A stretch of DNA of 64,000 nucleotides from Augochlora pura (GCF_028453695.1 NC_135780.1:5084001-5148000), one strand, 5' to 3'. Shown: positions 23,647-34,785, counted from the stretch's first letter. The notes: a model not told the origin generated them from the letters alone. Translations and numbers: made by a program.

Positions 23647-24064
23647 GAGAGGCCACATAATTCTGTCGGAAGTGGTCATCGCCTTCCCCGACATGCTCTC
23701 TGCATCACAGAATATTTAATAAAGGACCGGGTGATAAACAGGTTCGAGCGCAATCACGGTGTCCTCAATTTAAATCATAGTTTATCAAGCAGCGCGGTTG
23801 CCACCCACCAGTGCCCGCTCGCAAGATTTAATGGCCTTTCAGATTCCGGTCTTTAAATGTTTGATTTCGGATCTAGCTTTTTTTCCATATTGCAAATCGT
23901 ACGAACAACTGCGCTGGATAATAAAATAAATAAAACCTCGACTAGGGGGTTGCGCGAGGAAGACTACGAAGCTATGATTCAACTATTTCATCGCACCGAT
24001 TTTATGTCACGATTATTTACCGTAATCGTGCATTAAGTGTGATGCAAATAAGATCATTAAAACA

Positions 24065-24240
24065 TTAACCCCTTACCGTACTTTGGCGAGTCCGACTCGT
24101 AATGGCAATTACGTAATATTATACACAGTAATAAATTATTTCGTATGGATGTTATATTCTGTTCTTTAAAGTTGGAATAAAATTCTAATCCTCTGTTATT
24201 AATATTTAAGAATCTAGGTATATTCAGGCATGGAATAAAC
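24065..24240 (+). mobile_element. TTAA element, family D, left part only
   Basis: TTAACCCCTTACCGTACTTT, then GAGTCCGACTCGTAATGG, matches the left end of family D. The right end with GGCAAGGGGTTAA is not present; the match fades within about 180 bp, so the right limit is approximate. Confidence 0.65.
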
Positions 24241-25458
24241 ATATTAATGTTCCAAAAACATTAACGTTCTTTAAATTGTTATAGCCGTTCGTCGAGCGTG
24301 CAGTTTCTCGGATCACGCGAAGAAAAATCTGTCGGAACAATAGTCAAAACGCGCGAGCTCGCGGATCCAGCCGTCAGCAATTTATCGCGTCGCACGGCTG
24401 GCCCACCCCCGGCGGCCGGAGAGCCCTTTCTTCGGCTCCGTCTTTTCTCTTTTCAGTAGTTGGAAAGCGCTTGGTGTGCCCCGGTATTGCAAAAGGAGCT
24501 GCGAGACCGCCGGCCGACCGCAGCCACGGCGGTTATTATAAAACAAAAGACGATGCTTGATGCCGATAATAAAGAAGAGGTACGCGCGGATCGAGCATCA
24601 GCGACGAGGAGCGACGAAGTGGATAGGTCCGGCCTGGCGGTCGAAAGAGGGGGGGCGAGGGGGGAAGGGGAGGAGAGGGGAAAGGATGAAAGAAAAGCGA
24701 TATTCTCGAAGGTAGCGGGCGCGAAGGATGTGGTTCCACGCACTGCGATCGACTTAATTCGCGCGCTCCCGACTCTTTTTCCTTCCAGCGGGGGCCTCCC
24801 TTCCCCTCCAGTTAGGTTGGATGTCCTCCTCCATGCCTCCATCGTCTTCCCCCCTCGTGGCTTTCTTATTTAGTACTCCTCGCCTCTCTTTCTCGCTCTG
24901 GCCGCTCACCTCTCGCTCCTGCTCCTCCATCACTGCTGGCAGTCCGCTTACCGCCAATCATCATTTTCAATTCTCCGTGGTGGAGCGCCTTCGCCGTCTC
25001 CTATCTTCTTCCCCTTCCTCTTCTGCTCCTGCCCCCGGTCTCTCCTCCGCTCTCTTCCTCCTCCACCTCCTCCTCCTCCTCTTCTTCGTCGGCTTCTTCC
25101 TCTTCTCCTGAATGCATGGTCTGTAAAAAACTTGGGAATATTATTCCGGAGATCGAGGAATGGACGAACGGCCCCCACCCCCCTCGCCCCCGAGGGGGGG
25201 GGGGGGGGCGAGGCACGGTCTTTCGCGTCCCGCGGTTCTGCGTGTGCTACGATTCGATGCCGGGACAACGCGTTTCACCATTTTGCTACGTTCGGCTAGG
25301 ACGTTCGGTTAGGGGATACCGTTCCTTCGGTACCAGGGAGCCGGCGGGCGGGATGCCAGGATCGGACACCTTACGATTTCGGGCTGGAACGGGTCGCCGA
25401 GATTTCATCGAACTCGGCATCTCCGACGGACAAGTGCTTTCTTCGCGATCGTACCTTC
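24241..25458. other. CpG-rich unique DNA with purine and pyrimidine tracts
   Basis: It contains a G-rich purine tract at about 24645-24690, a CTC/TTC-rich tract at about 25040-25110 and a G run at about 25194-25208. Overlapping open frames on both strands are caused by these tracts. No gene is supported. Confidence 0.45.
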
Positions 25459-26006
25459 TTAACCTCTTACCGTGCTTTAGCGAGTCAGACTCGCGATGGA
25501 GATTTATAACAACAAGCTGTTAAGTGTGAATGTTCGTCCGTTCCTTTAACCCTTTGGCTACGGCAGACTTTGCCACGGCTGTAGTTTTTCGTTGGACATG
25601 TATTTCCGAGGAAGTATATTGAAATATTCAAAATATTGAATTCTATTACATTGAACCAATATTAGTTGAAGTGAACAGTAATTTTAAGTCACTTTTTACA
25701 ATATATAACATAAATATTACACGATATATAATTAATCAGATTTAGTAATAAACGGGGGAGAAATTTGATCTTGACGCCTATTGGCGCCTACAGTAACGGG
25801 AAGCCAACATGTGTCGGACGCCAATAGGCGCCAACAGTAGTCAAAGGGTTAAGAAGGAACCAACTTTTATTCTCTTGTCACCAATATTTAATTTCTTCAT
25901 TTCTTCTGCAATATAAAATTCCTTTTCCTTCAAAGAAAAGAAATTAGTTAATTCAAAATATTCCAATCGTAATAATTGTAAAGAAAATGGCACGGCAAGG
26001 GGTTAA
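25459..26006 (+). mobile_element. TTAA MITE, family D, interrupted by a nested family E element
   Basis: The outer ends are TTAACCTCTTACCGTGC (25459) and GGCACGGCAAGGGGTTAA (ending 26006). With the inner element removed the host is about 245 bp and aligns along its length with the uninterrupted D copy at 54166-54389. The two flanks rejoin at TTAA exactly where that copy reads CCTTTAACC. This gives a natural empty-site comparison for TTAA-targeted insertion. Confidence 0.9.
25546..25852 (+). mobile_element. TTAA MITE, family E, nested in family D
   Basis: It begins TTAACCCTTTGGCTACGGC and ends GTAGTCAAAGGGTTAA; the ends are inverted repeats of about 16 bp and the TTAA is duplicated. The interior is AT-rich apart from a GC-rich hairpin near the right end, whose arms CGCCTATTGGCG (25775-25786) and CGCCAATAGGCG (25819-25830) are perfect inverted copies. 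No reading frame. A second copy lies at 34786-35077. Confidence 0.92.
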
Positions 26007-27046
26007 TCAGCTTAATGGCCGAGTAACTCATCGACCGCCAACGGTAAACGATGCTCCTCCGGATCCGATAGCCTTCTCGCACGTCTTCGCTTCGGAACTA
26101 GGTGTAACTAGGCAACAACGATGCACCGGTTTTATTGCTCTCGGTGTTTTTGAAGTGTTCTTCTTGGTAATTCGTTTCGTATCGATATACTCTCAGCAAT
26201 TTACACTGTCGCGTGGGCGACCCTGGCATAATTAACTCTCAACCGTCTCTCATTTCAACGGCATAGTCTGCTCATCGACATCGAATTGATACGATGATCA
26301 AAAAGTCGATAAGATGGAAATAATTAATTTCGTATATCGTTTCTTTAAGAGCGATAATTTTAATTAAGGCTGAATAAGATTTAGAATTATTTTGTTTTAA
26401 AATGATTTATAGAAGAGACTGTTTTTTCGGAAAATTGTCAGGATGTTTCAAAGTGAATGAATTAAATATTAAATTTCGTTCTTTGGAGCGAGAAAGATAT
26501 TTCGATATTTTAATTACATGGTAAAAGATATCGGTCGTCTCGGGCAATATTTATAACGATATTATTATGCAATGCTTCACAGTGTGGAGATTTATTTTAG
26601 AAACGAATTTTCTAGCATAAAGTAGTTGAGAAAGATTTAAATAACATGACACAATAGTTACGTTATTAACACTGCAAGACGAAGGCTTCAGATTTATTTT
26701 TATTTAGATTTTGATTCTTAGATTAAGGCTATATAGTCTCCATTGGAATTTTCTATATTTTATTTTGATTTCCTATTAGAAAATTGACAATCAGACGCAT
26801 CGTTCATTAACGATATCATTTTATAACATTAGCAAAGATAAAGCACAATTTCCAATGACAAAAACATTAACCTACAAACTGCATTCGAAGTTCAGTCACA
26901 TCGATTAACATTTCTTCATCCTCAAAACTGTCTTAATCGAACGAAACAATTTCTATTTCTCACAAGTTTCCAACTTCTTTCATTTTTAAATCATCAAACC
27001 AGCAAAATTGAATTCCATTTGAATAATAACATATTTAGCAGATTAC
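26007..27046. other. AT-rich stretch, nothing recognised
   Basis: A short CpG-rich segment to about 26260 is followed by AT-rich DNA with frequent stops. No repeat family was matched. Confidence 0.45.
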
Positions 27047-27091
27047 GAAATCTTTATCGCGAGTCCGACTCGTTTCAGTGCACGAGGTTAA
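27047..27091 (-). mobile_element. Family C terminal fragment
   Basis: The stretch from GAAATCTTTATCGCGAGTCC to GTGCACGAGGTTAA matches, in reverse, the first 45 bp of the C element at 53228. The other end was not located with confidence. Confidence 0.55.
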
Positions 27092-27959
27092 AGGATGCGC
27101 ATCTTAAACCCGAGACACTAATCGTCGTACCGGCGGTACAGAGCTCGCGTTGGTTTCTTCTCAAGAAACGTTTCTTTACGCGGGATTCACAATTGCACGG
27201 AAACACAAAGCGAGCGAGCGAGCATCATCGGTGGCTGTCGAGGACGGCCGTTCGTTAATATTCTCGTTCACCGGAATCATTTTTCGTTTTGCCTTCGCGT
27301 TTCCTTTTTCCCTGTCCATGAGGAGCCACGGCTGCTGTCCCTCCCCCCCCCCCCTCCTCTCCTCCTATACCCTGGTACAGACTGTTAAGAGTAAGGTGCC
27401 CCGACCGTTGCGGACTGGTCGCTCGGATGGTTCGATGGTTCACCGGTTGGTTGAACGACCTAGCCCGGATCCGCCGGCGCGTCCATACCGATCGCCTCCT
27501 TCTGTCTCCTTCTCCTTTCTGACCGGGCTCATGCCCATAAATACGTCCCGCGTACATATATATATATGTATATATACATATATATATCTGTCTCTTTTCG
27601 ATACATTTTAACGCGCGCGCAGGGTCGTACTCACTTCCAGTCGGGCACACACACGCGGGGCGCCCACCTTTCAAACCGCGGACCCCGTCTCTCTCGTTGA
27701 TGGCTGGATAACCGTGGACGCGACTTGCTGACTCTGCTGTGGTTCCACGGTAATCCCTTGCCGAATACGGAACACTCGAATCCGCGATTCAACGGTTTCC
27801 GTCGGACGGTCGCGCGATGTTTGCCGCGATTCTTTTGTCCGACGACGTGTTTTTACATATTTTTACTAGGATCGATTGTTATTGATATTTTTATTAGGAT
27901 CAATTGTTATTGATATTTTTATATTAATATCGATTGTTACTCGTTCGTCGCGCAGTTTG
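27092..27959. other. CpG-rich DNA with short repeats; no gene seen
   Basis: It holds a C run near 27342-27353, a (TA)n-type hairpin microsatellite at about 27556-27590 and a short tandem array (next entry). Open frames cross these repeats and are not convincing. Confidence 0.4.
27868..27939. repeat. AT-rich tandem repeat, 28-bp unit, about 2.6 copies
   Basis: AGGATCGATTGTTATTGATA recurs at 27868 and, with one change, at 27896, with a partial third copy near 27924. Confidence 0.85.
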
Positions 27960-28201
27960 TTAACCATTTGCGCTCGAAGCCGTTTCGACTGGAAATCTAA
28001 AATAATTTTTATGGCTTCTAGCGTTTATATTTTGTATAACAATGTTAGATGCATATGAAATTGAGTCTCGCGACTCGTGCAACAGTTACGGATTTAATCA
28101 TTTTTTAATTTAAGCTTTGGCGATAGATGTTAAAAATTATTTTGGAACGTGCTATAACTCTTTTAATGGCGCAGAGTCGTCACTCGAGTGTAAAGGGTTA
28201 A
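27960..28201 (+). mobile_element. TTAA MITE, family A (complete, 242 bp)
   Basis: It starts TTAACCATTTGCGCTCGAAG and ends ACTCGAGTGTAAAGGGTTAA, with TTAA on both sides. The GAAGCC motif at the left and GCAGAGTCGTCACTCG at the right are family-typical. No reading frame. Confidence 0.9.
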
Positions 28202-28251
28202 TACCTCTTTTCTGGGATTTATTGACGCTGAACCATGCCGGGTAAAAGTTT

Positions 28252-28550
28252 CCAATCGAAGACATTTTAACTGTAAATCCAGAATCATTTTTCTGGCTTA
28301 CAATGTTTCCATTTTATGCGACAAAGTGAATTTTATATATACGAAGTTAACTCTTGTGATTCATACTAACAATTTTTCTAAAACTAGACTGGACTGTTAT
28401 TACGTACTACGAGGAATAAAATGACTATATTTTTGTTATGAGTTAATCAATTTTGTTATAATTTGGTATAAATAATCTTTATACATATATTCATTCATAT
28501 TGAAAAATTTATTGCAAAATCTTACGTGCGTCATCTTAACCGAAGTAGTA
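28252..28550 (+). mobile_element. Family A fragment followed by a Tc1-like terminal fragment
   Basis: About 28252-28390 matches the left half of family A (GAAGACATTTTAACTGTAAA, then TTTCCATTTTATGC). From about 28430 the sequence switches to one shared with 41195-41300, around GTTATAATTTG and ATTGCAAAATCTTACG, which is Tc1-like terminal DNA. The outer end of the Tc1-like part is missing. Confidence 0.6.
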
Positions 28551-29345
28551 ACCACGCACGCTTAAACAAAAGCTTCATTCTGTAATTATTCTGCAACGAT
28601 AACGGAAAATAATGGAAAAACACGATAAATCACGATGATCGCTAATAAAATGGAACGATAAAAAGAATCGATAGAAATACCGGCGCGAAAATCAGCACGA
28701 ATTTATGGACCGAGCCGATACCATGGAGATTCACCTGAATACGTTCCTTTTCCGCGAACAGACCTTTCAAAAGCATCCACCAGCGATGAAAGCTAGTTCG
28801 TTAATTATGCTTGTGTCATGCAAAATACTATTTATCACGGCGCGCGCGCGCCGTTGAAAAGGCTGAAAAGTTGAGTGGAACAGTAAAATAACGGAATGAA
28901 CGGATCGGAAGAAAGAGCGGGGCCGGTGCTATTAATGACTATAGCTACGAAGAAAAGGCTTTATAGAAACTATTGTACGATCGTCATACCGAGTCACCCT
29001 TGCCAACTCGCGCGGGCCTTTGTCTCTTGACTGGCACGTACCTCTCGTAGCCGCGAAAAGCTCAAGCACACCGAGTGTTTCAGAACGAAGGGCGAGCGCG
29101 CGCGCCGCGTTCCTCTCGATACCCACAATACAGCTAACAAGATCAAAACATTATTGTCCCGCTTTCTTCCGGGATTGCATGCTCACTAAATAGTCGAGAG
29201 TGCCGGCTGTGTACAGGTGTCGCGATTTTTCGCTCGCCATTGTATTCTAATTACGTTGATTGTCCATATCGTGTCGCGAACGCTTCTTAATCGATTCCGT
29301 CCGATTTCTGGAGAACCGTGGACAATGCTTGCATTTTTACAAAAT

Positions 29346-29525
29346 TTAACCCTTTGCACTCAAAGTCACCTAATTTCCACGTCCAAAATAAATAGTTTTT
29401 CCGGCCTACAGTATTTATATGATTTAGTTTAATATTTATTTAATAACATATAAAATTGATTCTCGCAACGCTCGCGGCAGTTGCGATTTCAGCTCTACTT
29501 TAAATATAAATAAATTTGACAATCT
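29346..29525 (+). mobile_element. Family A, left end plus interior
   Basis: TTAACCCTTTGCACTCAAAG starts the element and the interior (AAAATTGATTCTCGCAACGC) is family-like. The right end is missing and mariner-like sequence follows. Confidence 0.7.
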
Positions 29526-29527
29526 AT

Positions 29528-29576
29528 TGGGTTGGCAATGATTGCGGGTTTTGTTAATAGACGGTCTTAGCACATT
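29528..29576. mobile_element. Mariner terminal fragment
   Basis: TTGGGTTGGCAATGATTGCG followed by GGTTTTGTTAATAGACGG resembles the well-known TTGGGTTGGCAACTAAGT-type ends of insect mariner elements, with a small deletion. Only one end is present. Confidence 0.6.
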
Positions 29577-29579
29577 TTT

Positions 29580-29693
29580 TGTTTTATCAACGAGTTCAAT
29601 ATTTTTTAATTCTAGTTCTGTATCAGGCTTTCTCCAAACTTTTCCTCTTCCGTCGCGTCCAAAAAATATTAAATAAGATGATAAAAAGTTCAT
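29580..29693 (-). pseudogene. Tc1-like transposase, internal fragment (about 38 residues)
   Basis: The minus-strand translation contains FFGRDGRGKVWRKPDTELE followed by LKNIELV. In Tc1/IS630-type transposases a segment of the form F-G-SDG-x-x-VWRKP-x-x-ELxxKNxx lies between the first and second catalytic aspartates, just before the conserved KHGGGSVMVWG block. That following block is lost here; the frame runs instead into the mariner fragment. Full enzymes are about 340 residues. Toward 29694-29778 lies the matching terminal sequence, so this is an internally deleted relic: one terminus joined to a small middle piece of the gene. It is not functional. Assignment is by motif recognition. Confidence 0.75.
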
Positions 29694-29778
29694 TGCAAAA
29701 TTTTACACGCATCCCTCGATTTCAACAGATTTCTCATATGAGCAACGAGGGGTACGAATACTTATGAGACCGACTGTA
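29694..29778 (-). mobile_element. Tc1-like terminal sequence
   Basis: On the minus strand it starts ATACAGTCGGTCTCATAAGT and continues ATTCGTACCCC. This outer sequence has the TA-CAGT...CATAAGTATTCGTAC form typical of Tc1/IS630 elements. Near copies occur at 35371-35464 and 41248-41347. Confidence 0.75.
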
Positions 29779-29781
29779 TAA

Positions 29782-30957
29782 AGCACCGTGGAATTACGAT
29801 CACGGGGGGCGGAAATGCGATCGCCTCGTAAGTAAGGACTCGAACGGCGACGGAGCACGGTAGCGTGCGTAGAGATTTTTTTTTTTTAACGACAAGTTCA
29901 GCACGCCGTCGCAATACGATGGAAACCATCCCGAAATCGATTGCTCCTTCTCTGCCAGCTTAGCCCCGTTCAATTCTTCATGCCTATTTGGTCCTCCTCC
30001 CATCCCTAACGGAACGATTGTCCTCCACAATGGCTCATTTGTTTCTAGATCACGGCTTATAAACCACCGTCGTCATCGTCGTACGAAACGGGCAGCTGCA
30101 CCAGGCCAACTCGCGCACGAGCTTTATAACAGACAATAATGATCGCGATATCGGTGTCCCGGCTCTCGTTTCGTCGAGGTCCTTTCCCGGCACGGTCCGC
30201 TCTTAGATTCGGTCTCGCGCGATCTCGCCGAAGATCGGCGCGGTTCCCCGCGGCTTCCGGCCGCCCCGCCGCCGCCGCCGCGCTTCCTCCGCACGGTTTC
30301 TCGATCGGGAATTTTTTCACGCGCGAGCAACGATCGCGCGCCGCGAGACGAGGCGGTCGCGCGCGAACGATTCGAGCCGGTCGGTCGGATCTCGAAATGT
30401 CTCCGATCCATTCCCATTACTCGCGGTTACGACTCGCAATTATTATCGCGATGGCACCGATCTTCATCAACCTCAACGACTGCCCACCACGTTCCTGACG
30501 TAATTCCGCCACCGTCCTCTCTTCTCGTCTTTCGTCCGTCACGAAGATACAAGATCCAAACCGTATTCCTTTCCTCCTTTCCTCCTTTCCACGGCGACGG
30601 CCGTCCTCCTTCCTCTCTCTCTCCGTCTCTCGTTCCCTCTCGCCTGTTTTTCTCTCTTCCTTTTTCCCCCCTCTCCGCCGGCCACCACTGATTGTATAAT
30701 TGGGAGGCAACAACGAGCTACGTGCGTCACTCCGATGATTTAGCCTCCCCCTCGGCGTCGCCTCGCCCTCGGCCAGCGGGCCCTCGGTCAATCACGTCGT
30801 AATTACTTTTAATGCTGGACGACTCGGCTGACACAATATCTAACCCGACGACGAATCGTTTCTCTCCTTCTTTCTCTTTCCTTATTTCTCTTTCCTCCCG
30901 TCTCATTCTCTCCCTCTCTCTTCCTCTTTTCGTCAATCTCCATCGCCTAACACTTCT

Positions 30958-30993
<36 letters not shown>

Positions 30994-31500
30994 CGTCCAT
31001 CTCTTGTTCCGTTATTTTTATGTCCCCGTGGTCTCTCTTTCTCTCGCCCCTCCTCTCCCCCTTCGTTACGTTATGGCCTATCTGCTTGTTCGCAGCATAC
31101 TTCGCACGACCGGATTAATTGGTAATAGAGAGTGCGACGAAGACCATGCCGGGCAAATATTGCGATTAATATTGATAGGGCCACTTTGCTGGTGCCATGA
31201 CTGCGCGCAAACATTGCGCGCGCGCGCGCGAGCGGTCGAGAGGTAAATGGGGTATTCAGCAATGACGGAGGGATCGAGCCTTCGGAATCGTTCGAAGGTG
31301 ATAGAGAATTTCTGGAACAGACACCGTTTGGAAATTAGCCGGCACACTGCTCTCTCTCTGCCTTATTAACGACGGTCCTGTCACTGTTTATCCGTTTCTG
31401 TTTGCGTCGCTTCGTTAACCATTTAGCTGCGTCAATTTATTTTGAAGATCAATTTTCTTATGTCCTTTATCGATCAGAATAAGTATAGTTTTGTCGACGG
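29782..31500. other. CpG-rich stretch with purine/pyrimidine tracts; no gene seen
   Basis: CpG-rich from 29800 to about 31400, with pyrimidine-rich DNA at 30530-30680 and 30860-31060 (including a (CT)n run near 30962-30987) and a (CG)n run near 31215. At 31416 a TTAACCATTTAGCTGCG sequence may be a lone TTAA-element end. Frames here are mostly low-complexity. Confidence 0.4.
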
Positions 31501-31578
31501 TTGTTCTAGAATTACTTTAAACAGTGCGAAATTGATGACTTGTTCTAGAATTACTTTAAACAGTGCGAAAATTATGAC
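31501..31578. repeat. Tandem duplication, 39-bp unit, 2 copies
   Basis: Units 31501-31539 and 31540-31578 differ at only a few positions. Each starts TTGTTCTAGAATTACTTTAA. Confidence 0.95.
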
Positions 31579-31725
31579 TACGTCACCGGAAACAATTTTA
31601 CATAAATCGTAGAAGAAGTATATTTATTATAAGATGTAAAATTGCCATTTCCTTATGACGTGTATACAGAACAAATTGGTTATGTTCTTATATGGTTTCT
31701 AGAGAAAGATGTAAATTTTGTTTAA

Positions 31726-32007
31726 TTAACACGTTCCGCGCCGAGCTATATTTAGTCGACTCTTCATTCTGGTCAATTGAAGCTTAAAAATCAGTATATT
31801 ATGTTTCTTTATCAGTTATTGTCAATATAACTATGAAGCAGACGTATTGTGGATCTATTCTTTCAGTGAAAATTATTTCTTGGATTCCAACTTGCCATAC
31901 AATATTTTTTTAACGCATTGAGTAGCTGTTTAATGTTTTTTAATTTAACGTTTAATTAATTTAAATTTAATTACCACCAATGGTACACGTGGCACGGAAT
32001 GTGTTAA
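31726..32007 (+). mobile_element. TTAA MITE, family B (complete, 282 bp)
   Basis: It begins TTAACACGTTCCGCGCC and ends GGCACGGAATGTGTTAA; these ends are inverted repeats with a few mismatches, flanked by TTAA on both sides. The interior is AT-rich with no frame. It is the only copy of this family in the window. Confidence 0.88.
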
Positions 32008-32059
32008 CAAACGCGATAAAATTTCGATGCCATATACTGGTCTATTTATTTCCTGAGAT

Positions 32060-32147
32060 TTTGTGCCTGAAAGAGTCAAAGAAAGTATTAAGAATGAATA
32101 AATGCTAATTGACATTACACGAATGGAATCGTAGTGCAAGGGGTTAA
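32060..32147 (+). mobile_element. Family C right-end fragment next to B
   Basis: From about GAATAAATGCTAATTGACA to GTAGTGCAAGGGGTTAA, this matches the last 65 or so bases of the C copy ending at 53481. Element B lies immediately upstream, so B may have inserted into an older C-like element. Confidence 0.7.
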
Positions 32148-32339
32148 CCCATGAACGTGCAATCGTCGTTCCATCTGGATCGTCTCGTTCCAGAACTGTA
32201 AATCAATTTTTAAATTTGTTTTGATGTGATCGTGATGAGAATGACTCGACGTCGTTCGATGCCCTTGTCGCAGAAGATCTTTTGCAGGAATAAAATTGTA
32301 AAAATAGTAAATAAATATTGTGTTCATAAAATATTGTAT

Positions 32340-32442
32340 AGTATATAAAATAAATATTGTTACATAAAATGGAGGCTAAACTAGAAGCCAGAAAAATTAT
32401 TTTAGATTTGCAGTTGAAATGGCTTCGAGTGCAAAGGATTAA
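32340..32442 (-). mobile_element. Family A terminal fragment
   Basis: It ends GTTGAAATGGCTTCGAGTGC then AAAGGATTAA. Only this end and about 70 bp of interior are recognisable. Confidence 0.75.
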
Positions 32443-34140
32443 TACATGTATAATATCTGCAGCTGTTATTATTACGCGAAAATGGTTATTAAAAATTCAA
32501 TCTTAGCTTCACAAAAATCAAGAAATCCGTCCACGAAACTTATCAATTGCTACAAGTTGTTAGTCATAATTTTCAAAATGTCTTATACGTACATTTCTAT
32601 CAATTTTCCATTAATTATATGCGAAACAGTAATAATTAATCGGTGCACGAAAGCAATGAGATTCGACGAAGGGAATCTAGAATAGGTTGCGCGAGCACAC
32701 GTGAAAAGAAGGGACAACGAGGAGGCGCCTTACTTTCTACGAGAGATACACGTTACGCGAAAGCATCGTTGAATCGTTACAACAAAATTGTATGTAAACA
32801 TTGGTCGTTACCTCTAATACACCAATTGCGGGCAGCAATTTTCTGGTGTATCTCGTAAAGCGAAATAATTGTATGGTACACAAATAATTCCCCCCTTGTT
32901 GTTTATTCGACCGAATTGGAATAACAGTCGCGGCATGATTATCATAAAAATGACGATTCCTCTCATTAGGCGGCCACGGGGAAATCGTTGGGGCACGGTA
33001 AATGCAAAAGAAAAAAAAAAGAACAGGAGTCGCCGTAAGTACTGAAAAAAGCGAATCACCGTCGATGTCTCATCGCGTTTATTGGGATTATAAAGCGTGC
33101 AGAGGAAGGAGGACAGGAAGGAGAGATTTGTTTGAATTATTCAAATTAGATACGAAATTGAATGCGTGCTCTGCTCGTGTGCAGGTAATGACGGCACTTG
33201 CATATAAATGGTAATTATTGTCATTATTCTGCCCCAGTCGTTGTGTCCTCTCTCTCTCCGCTCCTCGCCTCACCTCGCCAAAGCCGCCTCGCCCTACTCT
33301 CTCTCTCCCCCGTCGTTTCCTCTCTCTTTCCGTTTCTGTATACCTGTGCTTCGCCCGTAATGTCGTGTGTTCCCATACACTAGTTGAGATAATTATCAAA
33401 ATTGTTTTATTGTTGCTATAATTACGGGGGACATGCCATGGTTCTCCCTCCTTTTTTTCCAGGCACCGCTCGTCTCCCCCGTAGCCACGGCGAGCCGCTA
33501 TCTTCCTCCACATCCACCCGCGAACCAACCGCGCCACCCATCCGACCCATGGGTCGGCAGCCCTTCTGTTTACATCTTGCCACCCTTCGCTCGCGCAAAA
33601 CCATAACGCCCCGCGCCAATCTTTCGCTCTTTTTTTCCAAATTGCTTCGCGGAAAATCGGTCATACCTTCCACCGGGCGCCCGTCATTACCAGATTGCGT
33701 ATTTTTATGCGTTTCCGGCATACGCAGATCCGTAAAACACTAATAACACGTGTACGCTAACAAACGCTGTTGGCCGACTGTTTCAACTTTGTTTTTGCCT
33801 TGAAATGAATTCCAATTTTTCGGAACGCTTGACGAATATTCGTTCGACGACTTTAGTCGCTTTAAACTAAACTGGTATGAAAGATAATAGACGTAATGTA
33901 ACTTTTACAGATTTAGCAATATTTGAAGAGAAAATTAACAAAATACCACGTTTCTGTATTGTTATTTTTTTGTATTATCTGCCATTATTATTTCTTACAG
34001 TAACATATCCACGAAAAGAGTTCGCATGCATCTGCAGAGTTCAAGAAATTATAGTTAACCGTATAACAGAAACACTCCATTTTATAACCTTTTTGTTATA
34101 GATATTTCCAAATCTTAGATTTAAAAAGATTGTTGAAAGT
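32443..34140. other. Mixed unique DNA; no gene seen
   Basis: AT-rich to about 32660, then mixed and CpG-rich to about 33780, then AT-rich. Pyrimidine tracts at 33240-33340 produce Ser/Leu-rich frames. Nothing is recognised. Confidence 0.4.
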
Positions 34141-34269
34141 TTAACCGGTCGCACGAGTCACGTGTAACATAACAAAAGAATGAATTTTATTATATAAAAT
34201 GCAAATTCCAGGAGCCAGAGAAATTGTTTTAGATTTTCAGTTGAAATGGTTTCGAGTGCAAAGGGTTAA
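34141..34269 (-). mobile_element. Family A short derivative (129 bp)
   Basis: The right boundary GGTTTCGAGTGCAAAGGGTTAA is cut here to its key part, GAGTGCAAAGGGTTAA. The left boundary is also a TTAACC at 34141, but the adjoining end is degenerate. The middle (ATAAAATGCAAATTCC, AGCCAGAGAAATT) is family-typical. It is either internally deleted or truncated. Confidence 0.7.
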
Positions 34270-34785
34270 TTATTCCGGGACCGGGAAGTCTAGTGGTATC
34301 GTGATACAATAGAGGCGTACCATTCTCGAGTTAACAAGGTATGCAGAATAAATAAAACAAACGCTAAACGACACCGTGCGCGCGCGCGCGGCCGACTTTC
34401 GGTGTCCCTTTCATCGGTCACCCTCGAAACGTTTTTAAAGCGCAGTCATGAGAGGGTTAATCGCCACGCGTGACCTTGACGGAACAAAGCCAGAGTGTCG
34501 ATGGTCGTGTAGCCGGGACCCCCCTCGAAATTAATAATGAAGTCGGCCGATCGGTCAACGTTCGCCTCCACCATCTTGGTTTTAATAACCGTGAGTGGAA
34601 AAAAGAGCGGAAGGACGAGAAAAGGAAACGAAACCGTATTGTCATCGCGAACGCGTCTTCCTTCTCTTCTGGTTCTTGCCCCCTCGTTTCCCTCCCCTCG
34701 CCCTCGCCTCGCTGTCCCAGCGACACGATAACTGCCGGAGACCAGGCTCTCGGCGAGAAGGACAAAATCATAATAAAGCCAATAA
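34270..34785. other. CpG-rich unique DNA; no gene confirmed
   Basis: It contains a (CG)n run at about 34377-34390. Open frames on both strands at 34446-34856 overlap each other and are not recognised. Confidence 0.4.

Larger units (their letters stand above)
20333..24064. other. CpG-rich then AT-rich stretch with many short repeats; no gene seen
   Basis: The first 1.9 kb is CpG-rich and contains a (GA)n tract (20495-20521), a short (CAG) run near 21069-21086, a CCTCAT hexanucleotide repeat and a (CT)n run (about 21366-21391). From about 22380 to 22860 the DNA is AT-rich. From about 22930 to 23700 it is CpG-rich again, with GA tracts. Open frames here are low-complexity or unremarkable. Confidence 0.4.

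Noticed and set aside
27430..27450. GGTTCGATGGTTC, resembling a tRNA internal promoter B box
   Set aside because: No cloverleaf, A box or acceptor stem could be drawn around it.
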